Origin: Trichomonas tenax
Taxonomy: Eukaryota; Parabasalia; Trichomonadida; Trichomonadidae
Assembly (NCBI GenBank): GCA_023091735.1
Contig: JALKBU010000553.1
Location: 1 to 33,652, forward strand
Length of the DNA stretch: 33,652 nucleotides
Reading direction: 5' to 3'
Below the pieces are notes generated by a model that did no database searches, had not been told where the DNA came from, and saw nothing but the letters and a program-made list of their open reading frames with translations. Of this stretch, positions 1 to 9,346 are shown piece after piece. Numbering within the stretch: the first letter of the stretch is position 1; every line of letters starts with the position of its first letter. The translations under genes and the position numbers were made by a program.

Positions 1-2
1 CG

Positions 3-107
3 TCAACAACACTAACCTGGATGTATTGGTTAGACAACAAAGATATTTATGACACTTTTTATAAAGGTGACAATTTGCCCGCGCAAAAAGTGACAGTTTA
101 TTCATGA
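3..107 (+). CDS. possible 3' end of a protein-coding ORF (5' end outside window)
   Basis: A frame open from the window edge reads 34 codons and ends in TGA at 105-107. The peptide is mixed in composition (three Trp/Tyr-rich positions near the start, then charged residues) and looks more protein-like than the surrounding AT-rich DNA. No domain is recognised. A 34-codon open stretch can easily occur by chance, so this is only a candidate. It is followed at once by a set of GTGAC/GTCAC inverted repeats. More sequence to the left is needed to say whether it is a gene, a pseudogene or noise. Confidence 0.25.
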   Translation, partial: STTLTWMYWLDNKDIYDTFYKGDNLPAQKVTVYS

Positions 108-138
108 AAAGTGACTTTAAGGTTCCCTGTCACTTTTT
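85..138. repeat. 12-bp perfect inverted repeat with GTGAC motifs
   Basis: AAAAAGTGACAG at 85-96 is matched by CTGTCACTTTTT at 127-138, with a 30-nt spacer that holds a further AAAAGTGAC copy. Another GTGAC lies at about 67 and a CACTTTTGTCA at about 145. The block could be an RNA hairpin after the upstream ORF, or the end of an unidentified repeat. Nothing identifies its role. Confidence 0.45.
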
Positions 139-293
139 GGTGTTCACTTTTGTCATAGACTCATTTTCCGTCCTGTGATTAAAAAAAATTCAATGAATTT
201 TAGAGATATTAAATATATATATATCAGATGAGTATTATTTTTATTAAGAATGTTATGAACAAATATGATTTCAATGATTGCATTGAAAATGAA

Positions 294-1251
294 CAGTGTA
301 ATTTTTAAGTATCTAAAAAAAGAATCGCTTTAGAAAAGTTTTTATAGCGATGACTTATAGACTCAAGCTGAAAAATCTACTAATAATATGTATATTGTGC
401 ACAATCCAGACTATGAGATATGCATCAAAAGCTTGTCGATAAATAGAATTAGATCTGATATCCTGCAATCATACTTATTATACATATATATAATCTTATT
501 AGGTGATAGATATATATAAGAATATGTGATTATTGATACTTATATATGTTAAGCACTGCATATTTTATTACATTTCTTTGATGTTATAATTTGTCAATTT
601 GACAACTTGACAATTTACATGTCAGGTGTTTTGGCACCAAAATTGTATTATAATCGAAAAAGTATCATTTTGGCGAGGAGAGGAGAGAAAAGAAGAGGAG
701 AGTCGAGAGGGGCTCAAGAGATGGTACTTGTGTATACGTGTTGGAGCACTGTGAACCAACTAAAACATGGACACAATGAGAAATGAAATTTTTCGACTTG
801 ATGCCAAAAAAGCCACCAAAATAAAATCAACGCGAAATAAGTACTAAATATAAATCTTTTGGATGTCGCTATTCATATCTAAATAAAATCAAATAATTTT
901 ATGATTATAATTGTTGACCCCTGACATGTAAATTGTCAAGTTGTCAAATTGACAAATTATAACATCAAAGAAATGTAATAAAATATGCAGTGCTTAACAT
1001 ATATAAGTATCAATAATCACATATTCTTATATATATCTATCACCTAATAAGATTATATATATGTATAATAAGTATGATTGCAGGATATCAGATCTAATTC
1101 TATTTATCGATAAGCTTTTGATGCATATCTCATAGTCTGGATTGTGCACAATATACATATTATTAGTAGATTTTTCAGCTTGAGTCTATAAGTCATCGCT
1201 ATAAAAACTTTTCTAAAGCGATTCTTTTTTATACAATTAAAAAATACTGCC
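294..1251 (+). mobile_element. foldback (long-TIR) non-autonomous DNA element, copy 1
   Basis: A 958-bp element has inverted arms of about 333 bp (294-626 and 920-1251) around a 293-bp unique core (627-919) with no convincing ORF. The outer ends read CAGTGTAATTTTTAAG on the left and, in reverse complement, GGCAGTATTTTTTAATTG on the right. It is flanked by GAAAATGAA (285-293) and AAAAATGAA (1252-1260), a 9-bp target duplication with one mismatch. A second copy in the opposite orientation lies at 23299-24259. The 9-bp duplication and long arms suggest a Mutator-like MITE or foldback element. No transposase gene is present here, so the superfamily is inferred. The right end lies 33 bp before the tubulin ATG. 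Confidence 0.88.
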
Positions 1252-1284
1252 AAAAATGAACATCAAAAACATAAATTATAAGCT

Positions 1285-2554
1285 ATGGTTCGTGAAATTG
1301 TGCACAACCATGCTGGACAGTGTGGCAACCAGATCAGATCCAAGTTCTGGGAGGTAATATCTAATGAACATGGAATAGATCCGAATGGAGCTTATCATGG
1401 AAATTCTGATCTCCAACTTGAACGCATCAATGTTTACTTCAATGAAGGAATGGGAGGAAGATACGTTCCAAAGTCGTTCTTAGTAGACTTGGAGCCAGGC
1501 ACAATGGACAGGGTCCGTGGTGGCTCTTACAGACAACTCTTCAATCCCAGCAACTACATTTTCGTTCAATCAGGAGCAGCAAACAATTGGGCGAAAGGAT
1601 ATTATACAGAAGGGCAAAAAAATTGCGAACAGATTCTTGACATAGTGAGAAAAGAAGCTGAATCGTGTGAATGCGTTCAAGGATTGATACATTCTCTTGG
1701 TGGTGGAAAAGGATCTGGATTGGGAACACTTCTCTTGAATAAACTCAGAGAAGAATATCCAGACAGAATTTTGTCAACGTACTCTGTTATTCCAAGTTCA
1801 AAAGTCTGTGATACTGTTGTAGAGCCATACAACTGCGTTCTCTCTTCGCATCAACTCGTTGAATCTTCAGATGAAGTTTTCTGCATCGACAACGAAGCAC
1901 TTTATAACATTTGCTTCAGGACACTGAAATTAACAACGCAAACCTACGGAGATCTGAATCATTTGATCTCAATGGTGATGTCGGGAACATGTTGTTCGTT
2001 GAGATTCCCAGGACAACTCAACTCAGATCTCAGGAAACTCGCTGTAAATTTGGTTCCTTTTCCGAGACTCCATTTCTTCTGCATGAGTTATGCTCCATTA
2101 AATTCACGAAGTTCTGCGGCTTTCTCATCAAACTCTGTTGCATCAATAACTTCTCAGTTGTTTGACAGCAAAACCATGATGGCTGCCTGCGATCCAAGGA
2201 GAGGCGTTTATTTGTCAGCATCAGCACACTTCAGAGGAAGAATGTCGTCGATGGAAGTCGAAACTCAAATGCTCAACATCAGATCAAGAAACAGTTCATA
2301 TTTCGTTGAATGGATTCCTTCAAACATCAAAACAGCAATTTGCGACATTCCTCCAATCGGTCTCTCAAAGGCTGCAGCATTCATTGGAAACACAACAGCT
2401 TTCAGAGCTTTCTTTCATTGGTACGTCAACGAAGGATTATGTCGAATTGGATGAAGCTCGTTCGAATCTGACAGATCTCATTCAAGAATACAAAATGTAC
2501 GAAACAATGGGCGTTGACGAGAAAGATGAAAAAGAAGAAGAAGATGTCAAATGA
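1285..2554 (+). pseudogene. divergent beta-tubulin pseudogene
   Basis: The ORF opens with [17 protein letters not shown], aligns well with beta-tubulin and keeps [38 protein letters not shown] and SSYFVEWIP. Three lesions are visible. The GTP-binding signature GGGTGSG reads GGGKGSG (residues 139-145, Lys142). About 17 residues covering most of helix H11 are missing between FIGNTTA and HWY. A frameshift at about 2430-2440 puts the end in the wrong frame, so the first frame stops at 2454. The next frame continues as a typical tubulin tail ([15 protein letters not shown], acidic end) to 2554. The foldback element's target duplication ends at 1260, leaving only 24 nt of native leader. Together these favour a dead copy over a specialised isotype. 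A sequencing error could explain the frameshift but not the deletion. Confidence 0.85.
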
Positions 2555-3180
2555 AAATTTTTTAATTAATAATGATTTATTGCAACAATAAAAGCATTTA
2601 ATTATTGATTGCAAATCAAACTTTATTTCATATCTCTTATAAAACACACAGCATAGTAATATGTGCTGCGTATTTATATTATAAGAACATATTCTTATAA
2701 TATTAAATATGTAGATATTCTGACTTCATGTTAAAAATTAAACTAATATATGGATATAATTCAAGATATCGGTAATAGTTGATAATGGCTTTCTAAATAC
2801 CTACAGTCCAGCTGCTAGAATTATAGACTTGGATCTATTTAACTTATCGCCAAAAAATTGTTTAGAAACAGAAAAAATTTCATATTTTAGACCGAATTTG
2901 GAAACCTCATAACTCAGTTGCCAAGTATTTCTATCATTCGAATATGAATAGTTAAAATTTTATAGCAATATGAAAAGATAAAAAATGAAATGATAAAATT
3001 GATTAAATTTGAAAATATTGTTGATTGAAGGGATGGAAAAGGTGTAATATAATAATAGATATGAAGTTATGAAGAATAGTAATGATTCAAAATGCTGAAA
3101 CATTTAATTAATGCAAGAATAATCATTGAGAATATATTATGTTGTTATCAGGAGAACTTTATCATAATATTTAATGCGAA
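2555..3180. other. AT-rich intergenic region, no gene seen
   Basis: This holds the tubulin pseudogene's AT-rich 3' flank, with AATAAA-like runs near 2585-2600, and then unstructured AT-rich DNA up to the tRNA gene. Open frames are short, and I see no domain, repeat or RNA signature. Confidence 0.5.
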
Positions 3181-3252
3181 GCACTGCTAGTGTAGTGGTT
3201 ATCATGAGAGCCTTCCAAGCTTTTGATCCGGGTTCGATTCCCGGGCAGTGCA
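3181..3252 (+). tRNA. tRNA-Gly (anticodon UCC)
   Basis: The cloverleaf is complete. The acceptor GCACTGC (3181-3187) pairs with GCAGTGC (3245-3251), and A3252 is the discriminator. The anticodon stem AGAGC/GCTTT encloses loop CTTCCAA with anticodon TCC at 3214-3216. The T-stem CCGGG/CCCGG has loop TTCGATT (3228-3244). There is no intron and no encoded CCA. The gene contains internal A- and B-box sequence (GGTTCGATTCC), and a T-run follows at 3255. It decodes GGA. This is the only intact tRNA I find in the window. Confidence 0.95.
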
Positions 3253-3938
3253 ATTCTTTTCCTTTTTATAAAATTCTAAAAATTTTGCATCACTTATTTT
3301 TCTTCATTTTTCAATTCAACTCATAAAGTTCAATCTAATTTTCAGGTTTTGATTGAAAAATATTCAGATCAAAATTGAGTAAATTTAATTTCGCAAATGA
3401 GCTTTCTTATGTATTGGAACAAATTGCTCTCCATATGCCTTTTTGGGATTTATGAGAGAAAATGTTTAACACTATGCTGAACAAAAATGAAGATAATCTT
3501 TTAGTTAATTATTGGTCACCTGAAGGGATGAGCCCCTCCACATAAATGCATATCGAAGGAATGGTTAAAATAAATGGCTCTGGATGCTTGAAGCTAGAAA
3601 AACGAAATTTCAAAAATTAAATTCTCGATTCTAATCGGGGGAATGATTCCACATTTGGTTCTCTGGACTTATGATTCGTTTCCCGCAGACGAATAGCAGA
3701 TAAAATCGATTTGAAAATTTCAAAATTTTGTTCAAAATCGTTATGATCTCATGTCAATCAAACCGCAAATTCCTCATAAAGAACTGAGTATAGAAAATGC
3801 TTTAAAAGCTGATATTTCAACATTGGTGAAATTTTGAAATGTGGAAAAAATTGATTTTAAATCTATGGTCGAGCTTCCTGTAATCTAGCCATGAAATATA
3901 AAGAACTTAATTTTGTCTTTTGTGTGGCATTGCAATTC
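3253..3938. other. intergenic, with weak decayed-ORF signal
   Basis: No intact gene is present. Short stretches in the + strand around 3730-3840 translate into protein-like peptides broken by stops, but I cannot link them to a family. The right edge is the target site of the 3948-4553 element. Confidence 0.35.
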
Positions 3939-3947
3939 CCATGAAGA

Positions 3948-4553
3948 GAAGTGTATCAACTCTGGGGGTCAGAACCAGATAAAACTTGTATGGGCAGATA
4001 TAACTCTTATGTGATGCCATACATAGTTGTAGTGTTAAACATATATAATATCATTTCATATTTTTCATTAACAATTTGATTTCAGCTTATTATTGAGTAA
4101 ATAGAAATATTTATTATAAATATATCACATGCAAACAACATAGTAGCATATTACAAATAATACATAATACAAGCTCCTAATTGAATAATTGTTCAGTATC
4201 TTAATTTATAAATACACGAAATCATTGCAGAGACGACAATATACATAGATGCATGCACATATTACATGTTTTTAATGTGATACACCAACTTATACTCATA
4301 GCCTCCCAATGAATTTGCTGAAATTATTGATTAATAAAAATAAAGTATTCAAAAATAAAAACGATGGAAAAATAATTCGCATCATATATACTATTTTATT
4401 AATGTAAACAGTGTCAAATAAATTGTGAAAAAACTTGACTTTTAACCTTATCCACTTTTTAAAATATGGTTTATTATAACATTTACATAATGGTGATGCT
4501 AATTTTGCCAATTTTGGCCGCTAAAAACCAAATTTGAGAATTAAAACACTTTT
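3948..4553. mobile_element. 606-bp inverted-repeat MITE, copy A
   Basis: The left end begins GAAGTGTATCAACTC. The right end in reverse complement begins AAAAGTGTTTTAATTCTC, so the termini are short and imperfect. The element is flanked by a perfect 9-bp direct repeat CCATGAAGA at 3939-3947 and 4554-4562. About 95% of it (by eye) recurs inverted at 15296-15896. No conserved ORF is seen: the 71-codon frame on the minus strand at 4296-4511 is broken in the other copy. The 9-bp duplication again suggests a Mutator-like non-autonomous element, distinct in sequence from the foldback family. Confidence 0.85.
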
Positions 4554-4562
4554 CCATGAAGA

Positions 4563-5113
4563 TTTGTGTGGATATTATATTACAGTTTTATATCAGAAAT
4601 TTATAAAATAAATTCATCACCGATAATAAAATTTATTAAATAGTGAACGATTAAATAGATTTTATCTCTGTAATAATTTTTGGATAACAAATAAAAAAAA
4701 TCAAATAATCTTGACTCAGAGATAAATTTTAAAGATATTTTTAGGTCATCACAAAAATTGTTAGAGTATATTCATTTAGGTACATTCAAAACTCTGAGAT
4801 TTTATTCATTACATTGCATATCATCGCCATTTTCAGCATAATTTAAGCATTTTGAGAATTGATTAACATTGAAAAATTTATTTTAAAATATTTCAAAAAT
4901 ATTATATAATATATGATTTTGCACCAATTTAGAAATATTATTTGTAAAAATAAATAATGTTATAATTAGACTCCCAGTGGGTCGTTTTTGGGTAAATATT
5001 TCTTCCTGACACTCAAATGCTCACAAAAAAAATTATCTGTAAAAATTCTGATGACGGCCGTGTAAACTTAAGAAAAATTAAGTTTTTTTATAGCGCTAAA
5101 GTTTGGCTTTAAA
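4563..5113. other. AT-rich upstream region of the 5114 gene
   Basis: No gene is present. Just before the ATG, ACTTAAGAAAAATTAAGT (about 5068-5085) can fold into a small hairpin, and a T-run follows. No TCAYWYT-type trichomonad initiator is apparent within 40 nt of the ATG. Confidence 0.4.
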
Positions 5114-5560
5114 ATGATTGACCAAAACCTTGTTGAGGAGATCATCAAGACCCGCAAAACCACACAGCACAAGAGGAAAACAGAGCAAAGCATCAGAGAT
5201 CATGAAAAGATTTCAAAAAGAATGAATAATGTTGGCGTCAAGTTTGATTACGTGGCTGCTTACTTTGAGAAGACAATTGGGCCCCATTTCACTGCATTCT
5301 CGCTCCTTGGAATTGCAACCAAAGTTGGAACGAAATTGCAATTGAAATTGGACCGCTTGGCAAAGCGCAACAGGAGTGCATTGCTCTGCTGGTTCGCTGA
5401 ACACTGGCCAGTCATTTTACCACATTTGTTTACGAGTGACGAAGAAGAAGATTATTGTCAATACCAGAACGGATCCTGCCAGAAAACTATCGAAGAGAAG
5501 ATGGGAAACAACCTTGCCAACCACTTGGAAATATTGGATATTAGTAGATTGCTTAATTAG
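5114..5560 (+). CDS. trichomonad-type short protein, LDRLAKRNR family (uncharacterised)
   Basis: This is a 148-residue ORF with an ATG start and TAG stop. The N-terminal 35 residues are highly charged (Lys/Arg/Glu). The middle (about 40-105) carries DYVAAYFEKTIGPHF, then KLDRLAKRNRSALLCW and a helix-like segment ending in ILPHLF. The tail is acidic then polar (SDEEEDYC). No signal peptide or membrane span is present. The middle block aligns with the ORF at 12510, so the two are paralogues. From memory this resembles a large lineage-expanded trichomonad family of unknown function. A DNA-binding role is possible from the basic N-terminus but is not shown. Neighbours give no functional clue. It appears intact, with better base balance than its flanks. 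Confidence 0.7.
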   Translation: MIDQNLVEEIIKTRKTTQHKRKTEQSIRDHEKISKRMNNVGVKFDYVAAYFEKTIGPHFTAFSLLGIATKVGTKLQLKLDRLAKRNRSALLCWFAEHWPVILPHLFTSDEEEDYCQYQNGSCQKTIEEKMGNNLANHLEILDISRLLN

Positions 5561-6043
5561 ATATTGATATCAAAGCTTTTATGTTTTTATCTTTGTTTGA
5601 TTAGAATTGTATTACTTATGTATTGTTTATTCATCATCTATCATAAATGTTCATTGATTTTAATAGATATCAAACATTTGTTTGAAAAAAAAAATAAATC
5701 GCGATTATCTCAAAATCGTAATGGATAATGGTTGACTATTTGACAATGATGGATATTAATTATTAGAGAATTCTTCATATCGCACAAATTTTTCGACAAA
5801 TTAAAATATCGAATAAAATCAGATTTGGGATTATCCAAATTGATCTATGTTGGAAATAGAATTATCTTCGTAATTTCAAGGCCCCAAAGAGTTTTTTTGT
5901 TGTGAACAAAAAAATGATAAAAATATCAATAAATTATATAAATATATCAATAATCATATGTATGTTGATGAATTATAACGCACAATTTTGAGTTTTTGAA
6001 GCTTATTTGGAATTTTGGAAAATTGATGCGATATGTTGATAAT
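5561..6043. other. AT-rich intergenic region, no gene seen
   Basis: This is the 3' flank of the 5114 gene. It has A-runs and several AATAAA-like strings but no ORF or repeat that I can support. Confidence 0.4.
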
Positions 6044-6610
6044 ATGAATAAGAATTCGAGTTCCTCACATAAAAGAAGGTCAAAACTCTTCCATGTGAAA
6101 GAACAGCTAAAGGTCAGTAAAGATAAACATAAACAAGGAAAAATTGGGAAAAATTGAGAATAATTGAGAGAAACCGAAGATTTTGTTTTCCCCTCAAATT
6201 TAAAAGATTTCGCAATTCAAAAATTGAATAACTATCAAAATCATTACTATAATACCTTTCTATTTGATGAGGAGATTGCATATTTGAAAGTTTGACAAAA
6301 TATAAATGTTTATCAAATAAATGTTTTGCAGTGCCTTTTTATGACCCAGAGAATGGAAATTTCTGGTTTTCATTGCGTTATCCAAGAATTTAATTTTTTT
6401 CAAAGAATTGACAAAAATGAATTATAGAATTCCAACATGTGCATTCTAAAATACACAATGAGATGGTTAAATTTCCTCAAAATGCTAAATCAAAGCACGA
6501 TGAAAACAATTTCATGGATATAACACAAAAAATTTCTATCCTGCAAAAATTGAGCATTGCTGTATGGATAAAACGGGATATTCATAATTTTGCGAAATTG
6601 CCAAGTTGAT
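6044..6610 (+). pseudogene. possible decayed protein gene, unidentified
   Basis: From the ATG at 6044 one frame reads a basic, serine-rich start (SSSSHKRRSKLFHVKEQLK). It is interrupted by an in-frame TGA and TAA within about 40 codons, runs on to 6295, and other frames then continue with protein-like peptides to about 6610. The composition is less repetitive than flanking DNA, which suggests a former gene broken by stops and frameshifts. AT-rich DNA gives such peptides by chance, so confidence is low. No family is recognised. Confidence 0.25.
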
Positions 6611-7353
6611 TTTTTTTTATGTTTTGTCACTTCTTTGTCGTTACATCATTGTCCAAAACCTCTTTGTGAAGCATTTTGCTCAAGGAAATCGATACGTTCA
6701 TTTTATTTGAGATATAATTTGCGATCTTAATATAATTAAAGATTTAGGTATAGCACTACGAGATATATTCATGGAATGAAGCTCAACCTTGAAACTCATT
6801 CTCGGATCTGAAAAAATAAATTCAAAAGCAAAAACATTAACTTTAAAAATCAAAACTGTCGTAATTATATCATAAAACCTGATATATATTTCGTAGATAT
6901 TTATCGTTGAAGATTTAGATTCAAAATATCAAAATATGAAAATATAAAGCATTAAATTATAAGCTTTGCACTAATTCATTCATCATTTTCATGATTAAAA
7001 TAATATTGATATATGAGAACACTAAAAAGCAAAAATATATTTTCAAAAAATAGTAAAAATATGATATAAAAGCTCATGTCCAATATTTAGAAGTATCTTT
7101 TGATGGAGATTATATGCTTGGCCACTCTGGTCATTTTTGAAGAAAACTTTCCGTATCATTCACATAACTCATAACTGAAATACGAACCACTCACCAGAAT
7201 TAGTTGAATCGCTTCACCGAAAAGGACCTAAAATCATGCACGTAAGAAGATTACAAAAAATCTTTACTAATACTATGAAATTACAACTATACATCAAAAT
7301 AATGTCCAATGAAAGACATGACACTTACATTTCGTCGAATAGAGCATCTCTGC
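6611..7353. other. intergenic, 3' flank of the Myb gene
   Basis: AT-rich sequence without a supported gene. It lies downstream of the minus-strand Myb ORF and would contain that gene's 3' end. Confidence 0.4.
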
Positions 7354-7860
7354 TTACAACAAATCCAATGAAGGGATTCCTGAAAAGATATCCCAAAGTT
7401 CATCTTCCTTGGTCAAATTCATTATCAATTCATCAGTAATATCACTCAGGGATGAATCACGAACGATCTCAGGTGATGACTCCGGATTTTTAACTTTTGT
7501 AATTTTTGATTTTCTCTGCTTTTCGCGCTGCATTGCCAACCAACGGTTCTTGCAGTTTGTGTTTGTTCTTTGGTTGAAGAACTTGGCGATTTTCTGCCAC
7601 TCTGTTCCCAATTCTTTAACTTTCTGCTTCAGAAGTTCATCTTCCTCTTCAGACCACTCACCGTTATTGACGTCAGGTCTAAGATAGTAAAACCATCTGT
7701 CTTTGCATTGCCTGGCATTCCTTTTGTGCATTTTTCTTGCAATAACGTTCCAATCGATTTTCTTCGACGAGGAGATGATCTTCATCAGTCTTTCGTCCTC
7801 CTCAGGGCTCCACTTATGGTGCTGATGCTTTGTCTCGCAGTCATACATATATGAATCCAT
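7354..7860 (-). CDS. R2R3 Myb-like DNA-binding protein
   Basis: This is a 168-residue protein with two tandem Myb repeats. Repeat one (about 15-62) has Trp17, Trp37 and Trp56 in KWSPEEDERL...DWNVIA...QCKDRW. Repeat two (about 67-112) has Trp69, Trp88 and Trp107 in EWSEEEDELL...EWQKIA...NCKNRW. The Trp spacing and the recognition-helix motifs RQCKDRW and NTNCKNRW match the two-repeat Myb factors known to regulate trichomonad promoters. A basic stretch (KQRKSKITK) after repeat two may serve nuclear import. The tail is acidic-hydrophobic (EDELWDIFSG), a possible activation segment. The ATG at 7860 gives a full first repeat. Upstream in the sense strand, TCATTTC (7870-7876 on the complement) nearly matches the trichomonad initiator TCAYWYT. 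The gene looks intact. The targets are unknown. Confidence 0.92.
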   Translation of the reverse strand: MDSYMYDCETKHQHHKWSPEEDERLMKIISSSKKIDWNVIARKMHKRNARQCKDRWFYYLRPDVNNGEWSEEEDELLKQKVKELGTEWQKIAKFFNQRTNTNCKNRWLAMQREKQRKSKITKVKNPESSPEIVRDSSLSDITDELIMNLTKEDELWDIFSGIPSLDLL

Positions 7861-7869
7861 CTTTCAGCG

Positions 7870-7876
7870 GAAATGA
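7870..7876 (-). promoter_or_regulatory. near-match initiator element of the Myb gene
   Basis: The minus strand reads TCATTTC about 10 nt before the ATG at 7860. This matches the trichomonad initiator consensus TCAYWYT at six of seven positions and sits at the usual distance from the start codon. It could be a chance match in AT-rich DNA. Confidence 0.35.
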
Positions 7877-8860
7877 CAAGAAATCTTTTAAAATCAATTT
7901 TTTCAGAATGTTACTTTCAATAATTCAAAGCATCATGATTCGCACATTCACGCTCCACTATATGCCTATTCACATAATCTTTCGTAACATCGTCATAAAC
8001 CCATGATAATTGTGTCTTTATATGCATCATATATTAAATGATTTTTTGATTGAGATCTCGGTAGAGAAATCGCCACGGTATAATCTATCAAATCTGAGCC
8101 AATGCTCTGAAAAAAATGTCATTCATTTGTCATTTTATCTTTGGACTCCTTATCGATGATGATATAAACTTATTTTTCAATTTTTTAATTCATTTTTGCG
8201 AAATTGATGAAATATCATATATGAAAGAAAAATAAGTCTGCGGTAAAATATTGTGATATCTCGGTATAGCACACAAATATTTGAGAAAGATCGGTTGAAA
8301 AGAAATATTTATGAGTCATCATAGAAATCTTTAAAAAAAATTCAATCTGATGTAATTATATAATATGAAGGCATTCTCTTCCTTTTACTATATACATTAT
8401 TCAATGTATTTTTGATATTTTTAAGTTCGCGTATAGCTGTGGTCTTAATGATGTTAGATAATGAGTTAAAGTGATCTCAAATGATAGATATAATACTGAC
8501 AAAAGTGACGGTTGAAGATTTCATGGTTTTATGCATTGACAGGTGAAACTGAAGTAGACATAGCCTGCATGGGCCCTATCGGGTAGAAATATATATGAGA
8601 ATTTGATTTAATGAGTCGATATAAGAATGTTTCATATTCTTTTCAATTCACGTACTTATAAGAGTTATTACATTGCTGTTTTTGCTATATATAGAAGGTG
8701 TAAAATATATTCTTTGTGGTTATTCTGAGATTTATGTGCTTTTGACATTGTTTCATTTCAATTTTCGAACGATTTTCACGAGTAACGATAAATATATACG
8801 TTGAATAGACAGGAAACACGTGGCAAATAACACTTTTAGATTATATTTTGGTGGGATAAT
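7877..8860. other. intergenic, no gene seen
   Basis: AT-rich DNA with one slightly GC-richer patch (about 8545-8590, containing GGGCCCTATCGGG). I find no ORF or RNA structure that I can name. Confidence 0.4.
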
Positions 8861-8875
8861 TCTTGAAAGAATAAG

Positions 8876-8936
8876 GCTATTGATGAGCGTAGGTCTCATA
8901 ATCCTAGGGTCGCGCGTTCGAGTCTCGCCTAAAGCA
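8876..8936 (+). pseudogene. tRNA-Met-like 3' fragment (anticodon CAT), degenerate 5' half
   Basis: The anticodon arm TAGGT-CTCATAA-TCCTA (8890-8906) is like that of elongator tRNA-Met, including its usual T-T mismatch, with anticodon CAT at 8897-8899. A GGGTC variable region follows, then a T-arm with loop TTCGAGT (8912-8928, one stem mismatch). The putative acceptor 3' strand is CTAAAGC plus A. The matching 5' acceptor GCTTTAG is absent, and the D-loop is far too short. Instead a hairpin, ATTCTT-GAA-AGAAT, lies just upstream (8859-8873). This is most likely a tRNA pseudogene or 3' fragment. Confidence 0.6.
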
Positions 8937-9346
8937 ATTCAATTTTTACATTTTTTCTTTATGTTAAAGCTCTTTAAATTGGAGGTTTTTGGCTCTAATC
9001 GTCCTACCTCTGAGAATTGTTACTTCAAATCTATAATTTTATATGTTGAGAATTGGATTTTATTCATTTTACGTCAAAATATGAAATCAATTTCATAATG
9101 GAGAATTTTTTGGAGCTAAATTACTATCAAATTATATTTTCCATTATCTAGAATATCTCCTTAACATAGAGTCATAGTTTCAATTCTAGTTTTAGATTTT
9201 TTCTAATTTATTGGAAAATATAAATCGAAAATTTTTAGATATTCGTTTTCTTTATGTTGTGTAAATAATAGGTTCCTGGTCAAATTTGAAATATAAGATT
9301 TTATATTTTTAAACGTCCCTTAACAAGGGTCTGGTAAAAATTCAAA
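8937..9346. other. intergenic, 5' flank of coiled-coil gene
   Basis: AT-rich sequence with no ATG in the coiled-coil frame before its upstream stop (TAA at 9335-9337). No supported feature. Confidence 0.4.

Noticed and set aside
4296..4511. 71-codon minus-strand ORF
   Set aside because: It lies inside MITE copy A and is broken by stops in the 95%-similar copy B, so the frame is not maintained.
7409..7854. Two + strand ORFs of 92 and 94 codons
   Set aside because: They are antisense to the Myb gene, whose repeats are clear.
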